Shown here piece after piece: positions 7,120 through 15,485 of a stretch of DNA of 64,000 bases. Both the position numbers and the translations under genes were made by a program. Each line of letters opens with the position of its first letter. The first letter of the stretch is position 1. Source of the DNA: Chryseolinea serpens (GTDB lineage Bacteria; Bacteroidota; Bacteroidia; Cytophagales; Cyclobacteriaceae); NCBI RefSeq assembly GCF_900129725.1, contig NZ_FQWQ01000004.1, forward strand, positions 496,001 to 560,000, read 5' to 3'. Under the pieces are notes generated by a model. That model was given only the letters and a program-made list of their open reading frames with translations. It did not search any database and had not been told where the DNA came from.

Positions 7120-9383
7120 GCAAAACTGTCGAGCCATTTCCGGGCAATGATATAACTAACGGGGAAGGCAATCAGGATGGCGATGAAGACCGTTTTAAAA
7201 AACTCGCCCGTCAAAAGATAAACGACTCTCCACACAGTCGATCCCAACACCTTCCTGATCCCAATTTCCTTTTTCTTTCGCTCCGCCGTAAACACAGCCA
7301 ACCCAAACAAGCCAAGACAGGAGATGACGATGGAGATCGCTGCAAAATATTTAGAAAGAATGGCCACCCTGTTTTCGGATTCATAGAGCGCCTGGTAGTC
7401 GCTGTCCAGGAATGAATATTCAAAGGCCACCCCCGGATTGTGTACGGCGTAGAGTCTACCAAGCTGTTCAAGCGTTTCCTGTTCACTTCCCGCCTTGATC
7501 TTGACCATAATTTTAGAAACCCTTTTGTTCAGACTCAAATCGAAAAAGAGGGGCTTGATCTCTTCATAAAGGGATTGGAAATGAAAATTTTTTGTCACGC
7601 CTATAATTTCCTGGTCCTCGTTCCAGATCCGGATCACTTTGCCAACCGGATCCTTAAGACCCATCACTTCCACAGCTTTCTCATTCAAAACCACTTTCGA
7701 TTCTTCGGAAGCGAAATTTCTCGAATAGGAGCGACCCTCTTTCATTTCGATGTCAAGCGTTTCAATAAAATCATAGCCACCCGCCAAGTCCGTAAATTCG
7801 ATTGCATGGTCTGCATCCTTGCCTTCCCAGGCGATGTCGGTGGTTCCACCCTGACGGTTGGTGATGCTATGCCTGAAGTTGGTAGCGTTAATCACGCCAG
7901 GGATCTTCTTTATTTCCTGCAGGCGTAGCTCAAGATCAGCCTCAAATGCCTGCTTGTCTTTGATGGCATCGTCGGCGCCCATTTCAAAATGGACAATATT
8001 GTCGCGAACGTAGCCGAGGTTCTTGGTCTGCACCAATTCAATTTGCTTGTACACGATCCAGGTGGAGATGATCAAAACGACGGATATCATGGATTGAAAA
8101 AGCACCAATCCCTTTCTTGTCCAAAGCTCGCCGATGTAAGTGTTCAGTTTACCCTTTAGCGCGGCGACCAGATTGAAATTCGAGAGATAAAGGGACGGAT
8201 AACTACCCGAAACAATTCCTGTAAGAATGGTTATCCCAAGGGCCCCAAGAATAAGCCTCGGATCAAAGCCAAGGGAAAGTTGTTTTCCTGTAACTTCATT
8301 AAACCAGGGAAGAAATAATCGGATCAGAACAATGGCGACGCCGAGAGACAACGAAGTCATCAACATCGATTCCAGGAGAAATTGAAAGACCAACGTCCTG
8401 CGTTTTGCTCCCATGACTTTTCTTACGCCGACTTCTTTAAATCGGCGCATGGCTTTTGCCGTAGACAGGTTCATGAAATTGATGCAAGCATTGAGCAGGA
8501 TGAACAGGGCAACAATGATAAATAACGTTACATAGGCCATTCGCCCGCCGACGGGTTTTCCATTCTCATATCGGTTGTGGAGGTATTTTTCGGAATAGCG
8601 TTGAAGAAACAGCGTGGCCTCTGCGTCTTTATTCTTGCTTTTTATGAACCCGGAGATCTTCGTATTGAACTGATCAACATCGGTGTCCTTTCTCAACACC
8701 ATGTAGGTGCTGGGGTCGCTATTGAGCCAGTTTTCCAGCTTCGGATTTCGCTCAAGAAACAATTCATAGTTGAGTAGAATATCAGACTTCAAAGAAGCGT
8801 TCGGTGGAAGCTGCTTATAAATTCCGGAAACGGTAAAGAGGCCATCGAGTCCTTCATGCTTCCATTCAACGATCTTGCCGACCACGTCCTCCGTTGTATT
8901 GAAGAGCTTCATGGCCAAGTCTTCCGAGAGGAGAATATTATATTTATCCGAAAAGGCTGTTTTCTGATCACCTTGAATAAAACTATAGGAAAATACATTG
9001 AAATAATCCTTGCTCACAAATTGACCTTCCGTCTTGATCCGCGTGCCGTTATAGGAGATCAGCCCTTTCCCCGAGGACCAGTCCGAGTTTGTGACCGAGG
9101 CGGCATACTCCACGTCCGGCATTTCCTTCGCTAAGGCCTCTGCCAACCGTGCAGGCGTACCCTCCATCGTAAAAACCCCAGACGAGGTGGGTGTGTTTTT
9201 CATTACCTGGAAAAGATGCCGGTCTTTTTCATGGAACTTGTCGACCGTAAGCTCGTCGTTCACCCAGAGATAGATGAATAGCGCGGCGGTGAGGCCGGTG
9301 GAGAGGCCGATCAGATTGATGCAGAATGTGCCGTAGTATTTCTTGAAACTTCTGCAGATCAGGATTAAGCTGTGTCGCAACAT
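6984..9383 (-). CDS. ABC-type transporter permease (MacB/FtsX family, two-module)
   Basis: I choose the ATG at 9383, giving 799 aa. After a first membrane helix (INLIGLSTGLTAALFIYLW) comes a large extracytoplasmic MacB-type core domain, then three FtsX helices, then a second helix-core-FtsX unit, with the hallmark segments RRFKEVGVRKVMGAKR and KKKEIGIRKVLGS preceding the membrane blocks and a typical ending NPTKSLKDE. This layout is the common Bacteroidota permease of about 800 aa that works with a LolD-like ATPase encoded elsewhere. Likely role: mechanotransmission or export of peptides, antibiotics or lipoproteins; substrate unknown. The stop lies inside the misread tail of the cassette 1 partner. 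Confidence 0.92.
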   Translation of the reverse strand: MLRHSLILICRSFKKYYGTFCINLIGLSTGLTAALFIYLWVNDELTVDKFHEKDRHLFQVMKNTPTSSGVFTMEGTPARLAEALAKEMPDVEYAASVTNSDWSSGKGLISYNGTRIKTEGQFVSKDYFNVFSYSFIQGDQKTAFSDKYNILLSEDLAMKLFNTTEDVVGKIVEWKHEGLDGLFTVSGIYKQLPPNASLKSDILLNYELFLERNPKLENWLNSDPSTYMVLRKDTDVDQFNTKISGFIKSKNKDAEATLFLQRYSEKYLHNRYENGKPVGGRMAYVTLFIIVALFILLNACINFMNLSTAKAMRRFKEVGVRKVMGAKRRTLVFQFLLESMLMTSLSLGVAIVLIRLFLPWFNEVTGKQLSLGFDPRLILGALGITILTGIVSGSYPSLYLSNFNLVAALKGKLNTYIGELWTRKGLVLFQSMISVVLIISTWIVYKQIELVQTKNLGYVRDNIVHFEMGADDAIKDKQAFEADLELRLQEIKKIPGVINATNFRHSITNRQGGTTDIAWEGKDADHAIEFTDLAGGYDFIETLDIEMKEGRSYSRNFASEESKVVLNEKAVEVMGLKDPVGKVIRIWNEDQEIIGVTKNFHFQSLYEEIKPLFFDLSLNKRVSKIMVKIKAGSEQETLEQLGRLYAVHNPGVAFEYSFLDSDYQALYESENRVAILSKYFAAISIVISCLGLFGLAVFTAERKKKEIGIRKVLGSTVWRVVYLLTGEFFKTVFIAILIAFPVSYIIARKWLDSFAYKIELTWWHFAGTGILVLLVTGLTVGAQAVKAALANPTKSLKDE

Positions 9384-9568
9384 TGCCGAAGGGGTTAGTT
9401 TAAGCAAAACTTGCGATTGTGAAAATGGTTACACTGGAGGATGATTTAAATTTCCTTGGTTAGGATGTGCATGGGTGCTGTGGGTCGGCCAGTTATTTAG
9501 GCCCAAAAAATACCCATTTCCTTGAATCTGCATGGAACTTGGCGTGCCTCAAGGGCACCTGAAGCTGA

Positions 9569-10294
9569 TTACTGAGAAATTACTTCAAGCTTCATCTTTT
9601 CAAGATTTCTTTCAAAAAGCAACCGTTCGTCCACATCAAGTTTATCGATATTCTGATTGACAAAACTCAAATACTTGTCCCGCTCGGAAGTATTGCCTTT
9701 GAGGTGTTGTGCCAGCATGAGATAGATGGCCGCGGCCAGTGTGGTATTGTTCACGAACTTGAAATCCATGGAATGCGACAGCAACAAAAAGCCTTCGGTG
9801 ATGTTCCCTCGCTCGATGAGAACAGAACCACGCGTGCCGCGAAACATGTTTTCTCCCGGAACTTCTTTAAGCGCCATGGCCGAATAGTGATTGGCCAAAT
9901 CGATCTTGTTCAAGATCAGGTAGAGCCAGGCAGCGGTGTTGTAGAAATGGCCTGCAAGACGTTTGAGTTCCTTTTCATGCAGACTGCTTTCGAGGGGCAA
10001 GAGGATGTCGAGTCCTTTTTGGGGTTCGCCCGTTTTCAGAAGAACCGTGGCGATGGTGAGGCGAATGGTTTTGTTTTTGGGGTATTGGCTTTCGTACTGT
10101 TGATAAATGGCAAGCGCTTCGCCGAATTCTTTTCTTTCCATATGTTCCTGAGCATCCCAGAGAGCGTCTACTTTCAACCATTTTTCTACTTCCTGTCTTT
10201 TAAGAAAGGGGAGTTTCAACAAGGCCAGACCGTCTGTTGGAATACGAATTCCCATGACCAGGGAATGAAACGGAAGGAGATTTAGCAATCCCAA
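9569..10294 (-). CDS. C-terminal TPR part of a frameshifted M50 peptidase-like protein
   Basis: This frame starts ALGLLNLLPF and contains a TDGLALLKLPF segment, which is the second half of an M50 active site (membrane helix with N-x-x-P followed by a DG motif). It continues into TPR-like helices (for example GEALAIYQQYESQYP) to the end. It has no proper start codon. It belongs with the reading frame at 10282-10779, from which it is separated by one apparent frameshift near 10311-10330. The intact protein would be a membrane metalloprotease with a TPR tail. See the upstream entry. Confidence 0.65.
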   Translation of the reverse strand: MGLLNLLPFHSLVMGIRIPTDGLALLKLPFLKRQEVEKWLKVDALWDAQEHMERKEFGEALAIYQQYESQYPKNKTIRLTIATVLLKTGEPQKGLDILLPLESSLHEKELKRLAGHFYNTAAWLYLILNKIDLANHYSAMALKEVPGENMFRGTRGSVLIERGNITEGFLLLSHSMDFKFVNNTTLAAAIYLMLAQHLKGNTSERDKYLSFVNQNIDKLDVDERLLFERNLEKMKLEVISQ

Positions 10295-10779
10295 TGCATT
10301 GGCCAGTATAAAGCCGAGGCGGGAGCAAAAGTGACTTGATCGTTCGCCCCAAAGAAGTTAAAGCCAAACAGACTGAAGAATACAAATGCGATCAGGCCAT
10401 TGCACAACACTCCTCCCATCATATAAAAGGCGTATCGAAGTCTCAGGAAACTGGGGTGGTTAAATGTCGCAGTGACACGCGCTCCGCGGAAGGAGGAGTT
10501 GACGACAACACGTACGCCATAGATCTGTGCTCTATAAAGCTCATGCCCTCTGCCCAATATCATTCTTCGCGGGGTTCCGCCAACGAGCTTCGCTGCCAAT
10601 ATGTGGCCTATCTCGTGAAAGATGGTGGCCAATTTAGCGGCCACTAGAAATATTCCGCAATTGATAAAGGCATTGGATAGGGATGAAAAATCGTCGCCGA
10701 GAAATCCTAGGACAGTTCCTGCTACAATGAGAATCCAGTAGGGGAGAGGGAAGAGTGTAAGAAATACTTTTTTGGCCAT
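10282..10779 (-). CDS. N-terminal part of a frameshifted M50 family peptidase-like protein
   Basis: From the ATG at 10779 (a GTG at 10821 is also possible) the protein has a hydrophobic helix, then a second helix with the zinc motif HEIGH in ATIFHEIGHILAAKLVGG, as in site-2 proteases, and another hydrophobic segment after a basic loop. The frame ends abruptly after ALYWPMHW, whereas the next frame supplies LGFILANALGLLNLLPF with the expected Asn-Pro/DG second half. Family knowledge: M50 enzymes cleave transmembrane substrates inside the membrane. The break may be a real mutation or an assembly indel. The gene stands alone in the accessory region. Confidence 0.7.
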   Translation of the reverse strand: MAKKVFLTLFPLPYWILIVAGTVLGFLGDDFSSLSNAFINCGIFLVAAKLATIFHEIGHILAAKLVGGTPRRMILGRGHELYRAQIYGVRVVVNSSFRGARVTATFNHPSFLRLRYAFYMMGGVLCNGLIAFVFFSLFGFNFFGANDQVTFAPASALYWPMHWDC

Positions 10780-11075
10780 CGATCGGAAAAGCTTAAAATA
10801 GTACTTCGCACCTAACGACACAAGCTAAGACGGGCTTGAAAGAAAAGAACCGCCTTTGTTCGCACTTATTTCATTGACGGTTCCCTCCCGTAGCTTGAAT
10901 CGAAATCCGACTGATCTTATCTTGAAATTCGACTTATTTTAACTTAAGATCCGACTGATAATGTTAAGATCAGTGGTTATTTCATCTTAAACAAAGTCGG
11001 ACAATTTTATTTTTCCGCCTGGGAAAAACGCGTTGTTTTTCGCCCGGAATTTTTCTTTCTCACCGGCTGGAAAGT
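10780..11075. other. Intergenic region with a repeated 11-bp motif
   Basis: No gene is visible. ATCCGACTGAT occurs at 10905-10915 and again at 10949-10959, with a related AATTCGACTTA between them. These could be binding sites for a regulator of the M50 gene promoter, but no family is recognisable. Confidence 0.4.
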
Positions 11076-11106
11076 AAAAAAGCCAGCCCGCTGCAGCAGA
11101 CTGGCT
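11076..11106 (-). terminator. Intrinsic terminator of the DUF4469 gene
   Basis: On the minus strand AGCCAG (11106-11101) pairs with CTGGCT (11086-11081) and runs into a six-T tract. An inner GCTGCAGC palindrome can extend the hairpin. It lies 30 bases after the stop of the DNA-binding protein gene. Confidence 0.7.
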
Positions 11107-11135
11107 ATATCGAGAGGGTATACGGAGGAGCGAGG

Positions 11136-11831
11136 CTACTTCACCGTTAGATCATCTAAAAGAAATCCTTCGCGAATTTCCTTGTTGCCGAGCATGATCG
11201 TGCGCAACGACAGGGAATACTCGCCCGCTACCAGGGTAGCCGGGATGATGAAGATGATTTTTGAGGGTGTGGCATCGGCCACCGTTTCTGCTTTGGTCAC
11301 GGTGCCGTTGAGGGAGGTGAAGAATACGCCTTGTGCGGCGTCGCCGGCGTCGAACTTGAGGGCGCTGCCCACGATGTGGCCGATGCCGCCGGGTGTGGCG
11401 ATGTCGCTCTCCGTTTTCGAGGTGAGGTCCTTAAACGATTGGAGCAGGGGCAGGGGAATGATGGCCTGCACTTTCTCTACCTTCACCTGCCCCACAATTT
11501 GCTTCAGGCGTTTGCCTGCTTTCATGCGCACTCTGACCTCATGCCGCGAGGCATCATAGGAATCGCCGGCGTTGTTAAACTTTCCCATGATGGACATGGA
11601 AATGTTGAAAAGGGGCGTTACAATGTTGTGACCATCTTTGAGCAATTGAGCCATGGCCAGGGCCAGTTCCTCCATAACCGAAAGCGCTTCCGCCTTCGTC
11701 ACCGTAGAACCCCGGCTGATCATGAGGTCAACCACCTCTTCCATCGATTTGGTGCTGATGGGCTGCACTACCGCCATCTGATCATCCGGATCAGGTGTTA
11801 AACGGTTTTCAAACAAGGAGTATTTAATCAT
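11136..11831 (-). CDS. HU-like DNA-binding protein with C-terminal DUF4469 domain
   Basis: This 231-aa protein has an N-terminal domain of about 120 residues with the helical start and beta-arm pattern of the Bacteroidota HU-like family (MIKYSLFENRLTPDPDDQMA start, then a helical TVTKAEALSVMEELA block), and a C-terminal Ig-like beta domain with GGIGHIVGSALKFD, which matches DUF4469. Such proteins are common and often multicopy in Bacteroidota. They are annotated as DNA-binding; a nucleoid or regulatory role is inferred. The start is the ATG at 11831. It has its own terminator and stands alone. Confidence 0.85.
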   Translation of the reverse strand: MIKYSLFENRLTPDPDDQMAVVQPISTKSMEEVVDLMISRGSTVTKAEALSVMEELALAMAQLLKDGHNIVTPLFNISMSIMGKFNNAGDSYDASRHEVRVRMKAGKRLKQIVGQVKVEKVQAIIPLPLLQSFKDLTSKTESDIATPGGIGHIVGSALKFDAGDAAQGVFFTSLNGTVTKAETVADATPSKIIFIIPATLVAGEYSLSLRTIMLGNKEIREGFLLDDLTVK

Positions 11832-11908
11832 GGCTACCCCATTTACTATTTACGTACCAAAACTGAAATGCGTTTTCAGGCCGGAAACGGAGCCTCACAT
11901 CCTAGCAG

Positions 11909-11945
11909 CCGACGAAATATCGTCGGACCGACGAAATATCGTTGG
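11909..11945. repeat. Pair of near-palindromic 18-bp boxes
   Basis: CCGACGAAATATCGTCGG (11909-11926) is followed after one base by CCGACGAAATATCGTTGG (11928-11945). Each box is itself a near-perfect inverted repeat, and the two lie 19 bp apart start to start. They sit between the DUF4469 gene and cassette 2 and could be operators or part of a hairpin. Confidence 0.6.
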
Positions 11946-12076
11946 CGAGGCGCCTTGTCTATTGATGGCTTTCTTGTGGAGGAAATATTTCGGACCTTTA
12001 ATCGTATTACTTAAAGACAGCTTGGTTTGTCTTTGGCCCTCGAAGTTTAAGATCGAAGTAATGTTGTTGGATGAGA

Positions 12077-12100
12077 ACACTTAAACCAAAGGGTTATGAA
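12077..12100 (+). repeat. Cassette leader repeat, copy 2 (short)
   Basis: The 24 bases ending just inside the start of paralogue 2 are identical to 15530-15553 in front of paralogue 3 and similar to the end of the copy 1 leader. The part further upstream is only weakly similar (GTTTAAGATC remains). Confidence 0.7.
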
Positions 12101-12482
12101 TTATAATGAAACAGAAATGCCTTCTCAAAGCGAAGGCAATCCAGTGAAGACCGATCCGCTATCGGAAAGCATCGAACTGATACGGTCTTTTGCGTTGCTT
12201 GAAGAAGACGAGGATTCAATGCCTGTGGCGCAGAGAGAAATAGAGCGTGCTATTACTATTGTCGAGGCCGTTTATGCAAAGTTGAGACTGGTACCATTCT
12301 TCGTTGTTGCCACGCGAAGTGGCGGTGTTGGTGTAGAATATAGGATAGGAGGGACCGAGGCATATTATCACTTTGATCCCTTCGGCGATATGGACTTCTC
12401 AGCGATCAAGGGCGTTGAACTGTTGAAGCACATATTTTTTACGAATCTTGACGAGGCACCCAAATTATTGGATGGCATTTAG
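12096..12482 (+). CDS. 128-aa cassette protein, paralogue 2 of 3
   Basis: Same length and block order as the products at 6155 and 15549: LLEEDEDSMPVAQREIERA, then TRSGGVGVEY, then an HFDPFGD turn and a variable C-terminus. It is cytoplasmic, with no catalytic motif. It is the most diverged of the three. Its downstream neighbour differs completely from that of paralogue 1: a zeta-toxin-like kinase begins 51 bases after the stop. This supports a role as the conserved, possibly neutralising, component of a modular two-gene system, but that is inference. Confidence 0.8.
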   Translation: MNYNETEMPSQSEGNPVKTDPLSESIELIRSFALLEEDEDSMPVAQREIERAITIVEAVYAKLRLVPFFVVATRSGGVGVEYRIGGTEAYYHFDPFGDMDFSAIKGVELLKHIFFTNLDEAPKLLDGI

Positions 12483-12533
12483 ATCGATTGGATCTCCGCC
12501 AAAGGTGTTATGTAGAATCTGTTAGCAGCATTT

Positions 12534-13460
12534 ATGAACAATGAGTTTGCAAGACTATTAAGGGATCAGCATCAGGTAGGGCATTTTCTTAACAGCGTGT
12601 TGAAAATCGATCCAAAAGAGTTTAAAGATATAGCTTATCGCATTATTACTTGCGAGACGGGAATTATTGATGGTCTGGAAAATCCAACGTCAAGATCTGC
12701 GAAGTTCCGGGATCCGAGATATCAGAATGACAAGGAAAGACTCGCTTTGCGGGAGAGGATCGTTAAGGAACTCTTCGAAATGCCGTTGCTTGATAGGGAT
12801 GATAAATTAAGACTTGGAAAGGGTGGCGCCAGGCCGATAGAAGTTAAGTCGGAGAGAAAGGCCTTTATAATAATTGGACTGCCAGCTTCCGGGAAATCGG
12901 CTGTCGCTTTTCGATTTGCCAATGAATTTGGGGCGATGATACTAGACGCTGACTTCTCCAAGAGGAAACTTCCGGAGTTTGCCAAATATCCATGGGGAGC
13001 TTCTATTGTTCACAAGGAGGCATCGGAAATGATTTTCAGCAGGGACAAGACTGGTTTTGAGTCACTATTCTATAAGGCAACGCGAGCGAATTATAATCTG
13101 GTGATCCCAAAGATTGGTGCCAGTCATGTTAAGGTTCTATGGATTTGTAATTTGTTGAAAGAAATGAAATATGAAGTGCATCTCACGTTGGTCTATCTGA
13201 GCAGGGAAAAAGCAACTTTAAGAGCACTGACGCGTTATAAAAATACGGACCGATATGTTCCACTCGCGCGCATTTTTGACGTCTATTCTCAAAATCCCTG
13301 CCTGACATACTTTTTTTTGAAGAACAAGAAGGGCGATAGATTCGATTCTTTCGGCGTCATCAACACAGATGTTCCTGTTGGCGAACAACCGAAATGTTCG
13401 GATTTTCTAGGGGATAGCCCAGCGAAAAAATATGAAATTGATTTAGATCTGATAATTTAG
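12534..13460 (+). CDS. Zeta-toxin-like P-loop kinase
   Basis: This 308-aa protein has a Walker A motif GLPASGKS (115-122) after a strand of hydrophobic residues, then ILDADFSKRKLPEF (137-150) and WGASIVHKEAS (154-164), the arrangement of zeta toxins, which phosphorylate UDP-N-acetylglucosamine or related nucleotide sugars and block wall synthesis. A helical N-terminal extension of about 110 residues precedes the kinase. Zeta toxins are normally neutralised by a small epsilon antitoxin; here the flanking candidates are the 128-aa gene upstream and a 92-aa basic protein starting 5 bases downstream. Toxicity is inferred, not shown. Confidence 0.8.
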   Translation: MNNEFARLLRDQHQVGHFLNSVLKIDPKEFKDIAYRIITCETGIIDGLENPTSRSAKFRDPRYQNDKERLALRERIVKELFEMPLLDRDDKLRLGKGGARPIEVKSERKAFIIIGLPASGKSAVAFRFANEFGAMILDADFSKRKLPEFAKYPWGASIVHKEASEMIFSRDKTGFESLFYKATRANYNLVIPKIGASHVKVLWICNLLKEMKYEVHLTLVYLSREKATLRALTRYKNTDRYVPLARIFDVYSQNPCLTYFFLKNKKGDRFDSFGVINTDVPVGEQPKCSDFLGDSPAKKYEIDLDLII

Positions 13461-13465
13461 AAATC

Positions 13466-13744
13466 ATGAAAAAAACAATTAGGAAGAGTTCATTACCCAC
13501 AAAAACAACAGTAAAGAAGAAAGGCGTTTTGAAAACAACGAAGAAGAAAAAGATTTCCTTGAAAAAGTTCGACTATGAGAATTATCCGAAGATCCGGTTA
13601 AGTTATGCCGAGTATGTACGCAGGCACGCGTTAGCCGGCAAGATCATGGATGAGATTGAGGAAGAGGAGCTTGAAAATATTAAAGGCGTGGTTGAAAGGG
13701 TTTTGGCGGAGCGGGCTAAGGATGCTGAGAATGGCACCTCATAG
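13466..13744 (+). CDS. Small basic protein downstream of the zeta-like kinase
   Basis: This 92-aa protein has a very Lys/Thr-rich N-terminal half and an acidic helical C-terminal half (DEIEEEELENIKGVVERVL). It starts 5 bases after the zeta-like kinase stop, so the two are co-transcribed and probably translationally linked. No family is recognised. The basic tail could bind nucleic acid and the acidic helix could bind the toxin, which makes it an antitoxin candidate. Confidence 0.65.
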   Translation: MKKTIRKSSLPTKTTVKKKGVLKTTKKKKISLKKFDYENYPKIRLSYAEYVRRHALAGKIMDEIEEEELENIKGVVERVLAERAKDAENGTS

Positions 13745-13749
13745 CTGCA

Positions 13750-14028
13750 TCACAGATATTTGCCAAGCGTCATCATTGCCGTGAGCGTGGCGTAAAAAAG
13801 CAGGAGCAGCAAATTGGCTAGCCTCTTTGATCTACGACTTTTCGGCGAAGTTGCTTTCCTGAGCAGAAAACCAAAGTCTCTATTGCTGAGCTTGTCAAAT
13901 TTGCCATGGTAGGAATAAAATGGAGGTACGGGTGTTTCTTTGTCTTTTTCCAGGCAGTTGAATTTAAAGACTTGATAGCGCTTCATATAGAAGAGCCAAA
14001 ACGACGCAATCGCTAATACTTCTAGCAT
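13750..14028 (-). CDS. Small membrane protein of unknown function
   Basis: This 92-aa product has a hydrophobic segment at the very N-terminus (LEVLAIASFWLFY) and a second one near the C-terminus (LANLLLLLFYATLTAMMTLG), separated by about 50 polar residues with a basic SPKSRRSKR stretch. The ATG at 14028 is clear. It converges on the basic protein gene with a 5-base gap. No family recognised. Two-helix topology and location in a toxin-like cluster are all that can be said. Confidence 0.5.
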   Translation of the reverse strand: MLEVLAIASFWLFYMKRYQVFKFNCLEKDKETPVPPFYSYHGKFDKLSNRDFGFLLRKATSPKSRRSKRLANLLLLLFYATLTAMMTLGKYL

Positions 14029-14135
14029 AACTCAGATTAGGCCAAAGGTATTTACTGCATACGCTTTACCAAAGGAAAACTTCCTATTCCATTTTTGAAG
14101 CGCACGCGTCGTGCGCACAAAAGCCAAAGTCGGCG

Positions 14136-14456
14136 CTATAATTTTTTGTTGCGTTTTGACGACGGTTTGTCGTAGATCAGCCCCAAATCGCACTCGCTCA
14201 GCGCCTTAAAGAACTCACACAACACATTCACCCGGTGCGCCATCTCGCCAAAGTCGAGGGGGAGGGCGTCGTGGTGGTGTTCTACGTAGCTGTGGTAGAG
14301 TTCCAGGAGGGCTTCGCGGTAGTCGGCGGGGCGGGCCACGTTGAGGAGGAGGCGGAGGTGGTCGAGGGCGGTGTAGTCGCCGGCGTCGTGGTGTGGGTGG
14401 GGCAGGAGCCATTGGCTGGGTTTGGCGGGTTTGTGGGGTTTGATGGGCTTGGTCAT
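14136..14456 (-). CDS. Conserved hypothetical protein divergent from the XRE regulator
   Basis: Starting at the ATG at 14456 the product is 106 aa: a Pro/Lys/His-rich N-terminus (MTKPIKPHKPAKPSQWLL) followed by a helical part with YREALLELYHSYV and LCEFFKALSECD. Reading further upstream only adds unlikely sequence. The DNA is strongly GC-rich, unlike the neighbouring AT-rich cassettes. It is transcribed away from the XRE gene, and similar helical proteins are often found beside such regulators. Function unknown. Confidence 0.5.
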   Translation of the reverse strand: MTKPIKPHKPAKPSQWLLPHPHHDAGDYTALDHLRLLLNVARPADYREALLELYHSYVEHHHDALPLDFGEMAHRVNVLCEFFKALSECDLGLIYDKPSSKRNKKL

Positions 14457-14583
14457 GACCGTGGTGGTTTGGTTGTGCGCACAAGGAGGGCCAACGCCAG
14501 GGCATAATCCATGCCCAGCGGAATATTCCATGCCCACAGCCGTTTTCAATCGGATAGTTTAGCGCCTGGGCACAGGATTTTTT

Positions 14584-14591
14584 TATATTTG
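14584..14591 (+). promoter_or_regulatory. Predicted -7 element for the XRE gene
   Basis: TATATTTG matches the Bacteroidota -7 consensus TAnnTTTG. It lies five bases before the ATG at 14597, so the transcript would be leaderless or nearly so. A TTTA about 22 bases upstream could be the -33 element. Confidence 0.5.
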
Positions 14592-14596
14592 CTACC

Positions 14597-15023
14597 ATGA
14601 CAACCCACGATTCCTCCAAAGAAACCAAACCCGTCCACCACGGCCGGAATATCAAACGCTTCCGCGAAATGTTCGGCCTGAAGCAAGATGGCCTAGCCGC
14701 CAGGTTGGGACCGGATTGGACGCAGAAAGGTTTCGCAGTTGGAGGCGAGTGAGTTGGTTGAATCTAAGTTGCTTCAGCAGATTGCAGAAGCGTTGAAAGT
14801 TCCGGTGGAGGCGATTGAGAATTTTACGGAAGAGGGTGCGAATACGTATTTCAACAGCTTTCATGACAACAGTGGGCCCTCTGCATTTCAATACAACAAT
14901 TCAGCTCCCACAGATAAATATGAGGAGATGGTGGAGAAAATTGAAGGGCTCTACAAAGAGTTGTTGAAAGAGAAGCAGGCGAGGATTGAGCTTTTGGAGC
15001 GGTTGCTAGCTGAAAAGAAATAA
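14597..15023 (+). pseudogene. XRE-family transcriptional regulator, apparent frameshift
   Basis: The ATG at 14597 begins a helix-turn-helix domain (RNIKRFREMFGLKQDGLAAR then LGPDWTQK). That frame stops at 14750-14752. Switching frame at about 14726-14730 continues KVSQLEASELVESKLLQQIA, the normal remainder of this Bacteroidota XRE family, with LKVPVEAIENFTEEGA and a C-terminal coiled coil (YEEMVEKIEGLYKELLKEK). Family members usually read QKK at the junction, so a 2-base loss in an A-run is the simplest explanation. Its stop overlaps the next ATG by one base. If real, the regulator is inactive. Confidence 0.75.
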
Positions 15024-15358
15024 TGACTAAGCCGGCAGATGAAGTCTGGCAAAAGCTAGTGGACTTTGTCGAGTCCACTACCAGCGTTGAGGTTAATGAG
15101 GACTCAATTGTTTTCGATGATTTGAGTATAAATGGATTGGATACTTATTCGTTCATGGAACAGTTTGCTGAAGAGTTTAAGGTAGACTTGTCGGATTTAG
15201 ATTTAAGTAAGAACGTGTTGTCTGAATATGAGTTGGGTAATATTTTTTTAACTTTCTATCGGGCTCTTTTTCGCAGGAAGGCCTTGAAGCGGCGAAGTTT
15301 TAAAGTTTTGCATCTCTATCATGTAATTGAAAAGAGACATTGGTTTGACCCTGATTAA
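15023..15358 (+). CDS. Acyl-carrier-like DUF1493 family protein
   Basis: This 111-aa acidic protein has the layout of DUF1493: an N-terminal helix (VWQKLVDFVES), an INGLDTYSFMEQFAEEF segment where acyl carriers have the DSL serine region, and VDLSDLDLSKNV. Gly-Leu-Asp replaces the phosphopantetheine Ser context, so carrier function is unlikely. The start overlaps the stop of the XRE gene by one base, which makes the two a coupled pair. Function unknown. Confidence 0.6.
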   Translation: MTKPADEVWQKLVDFVESTTSVEVNEDSIVFDDLSINGLDTYSFMEQFAEEFKVDLSDLDLSKNVLSEYELGNIFLTFYRALFRRKALKRRSFKVLHLYHVIEKRHWFDPD

Positions 15359-15485
15359 GATGAAAGAGATCGTAAGGCAGACGGAATACATTATTGTATA
15401 AAAAGAAGTTAAAAGGACTTGATGGTGAACCGTTATTAAGCGACTTTAGATTAGTTACAACGGCCTCTTAGGCTGTATTAGGATT

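Noticed and set aside
11830-12084. 84-codon plus-strand frame between the DUF4469 gene and cassette 2
   Set aside because: It crosses the tandem palindromes and has no protein-like character.
14215-14655. Pro/Arg-rich 146-codon minus-strand frame
   Set aside because: It is an out-of-frame reading of GC-rich DNA overlapping the better-supported 106-aa gene and the XRE start.
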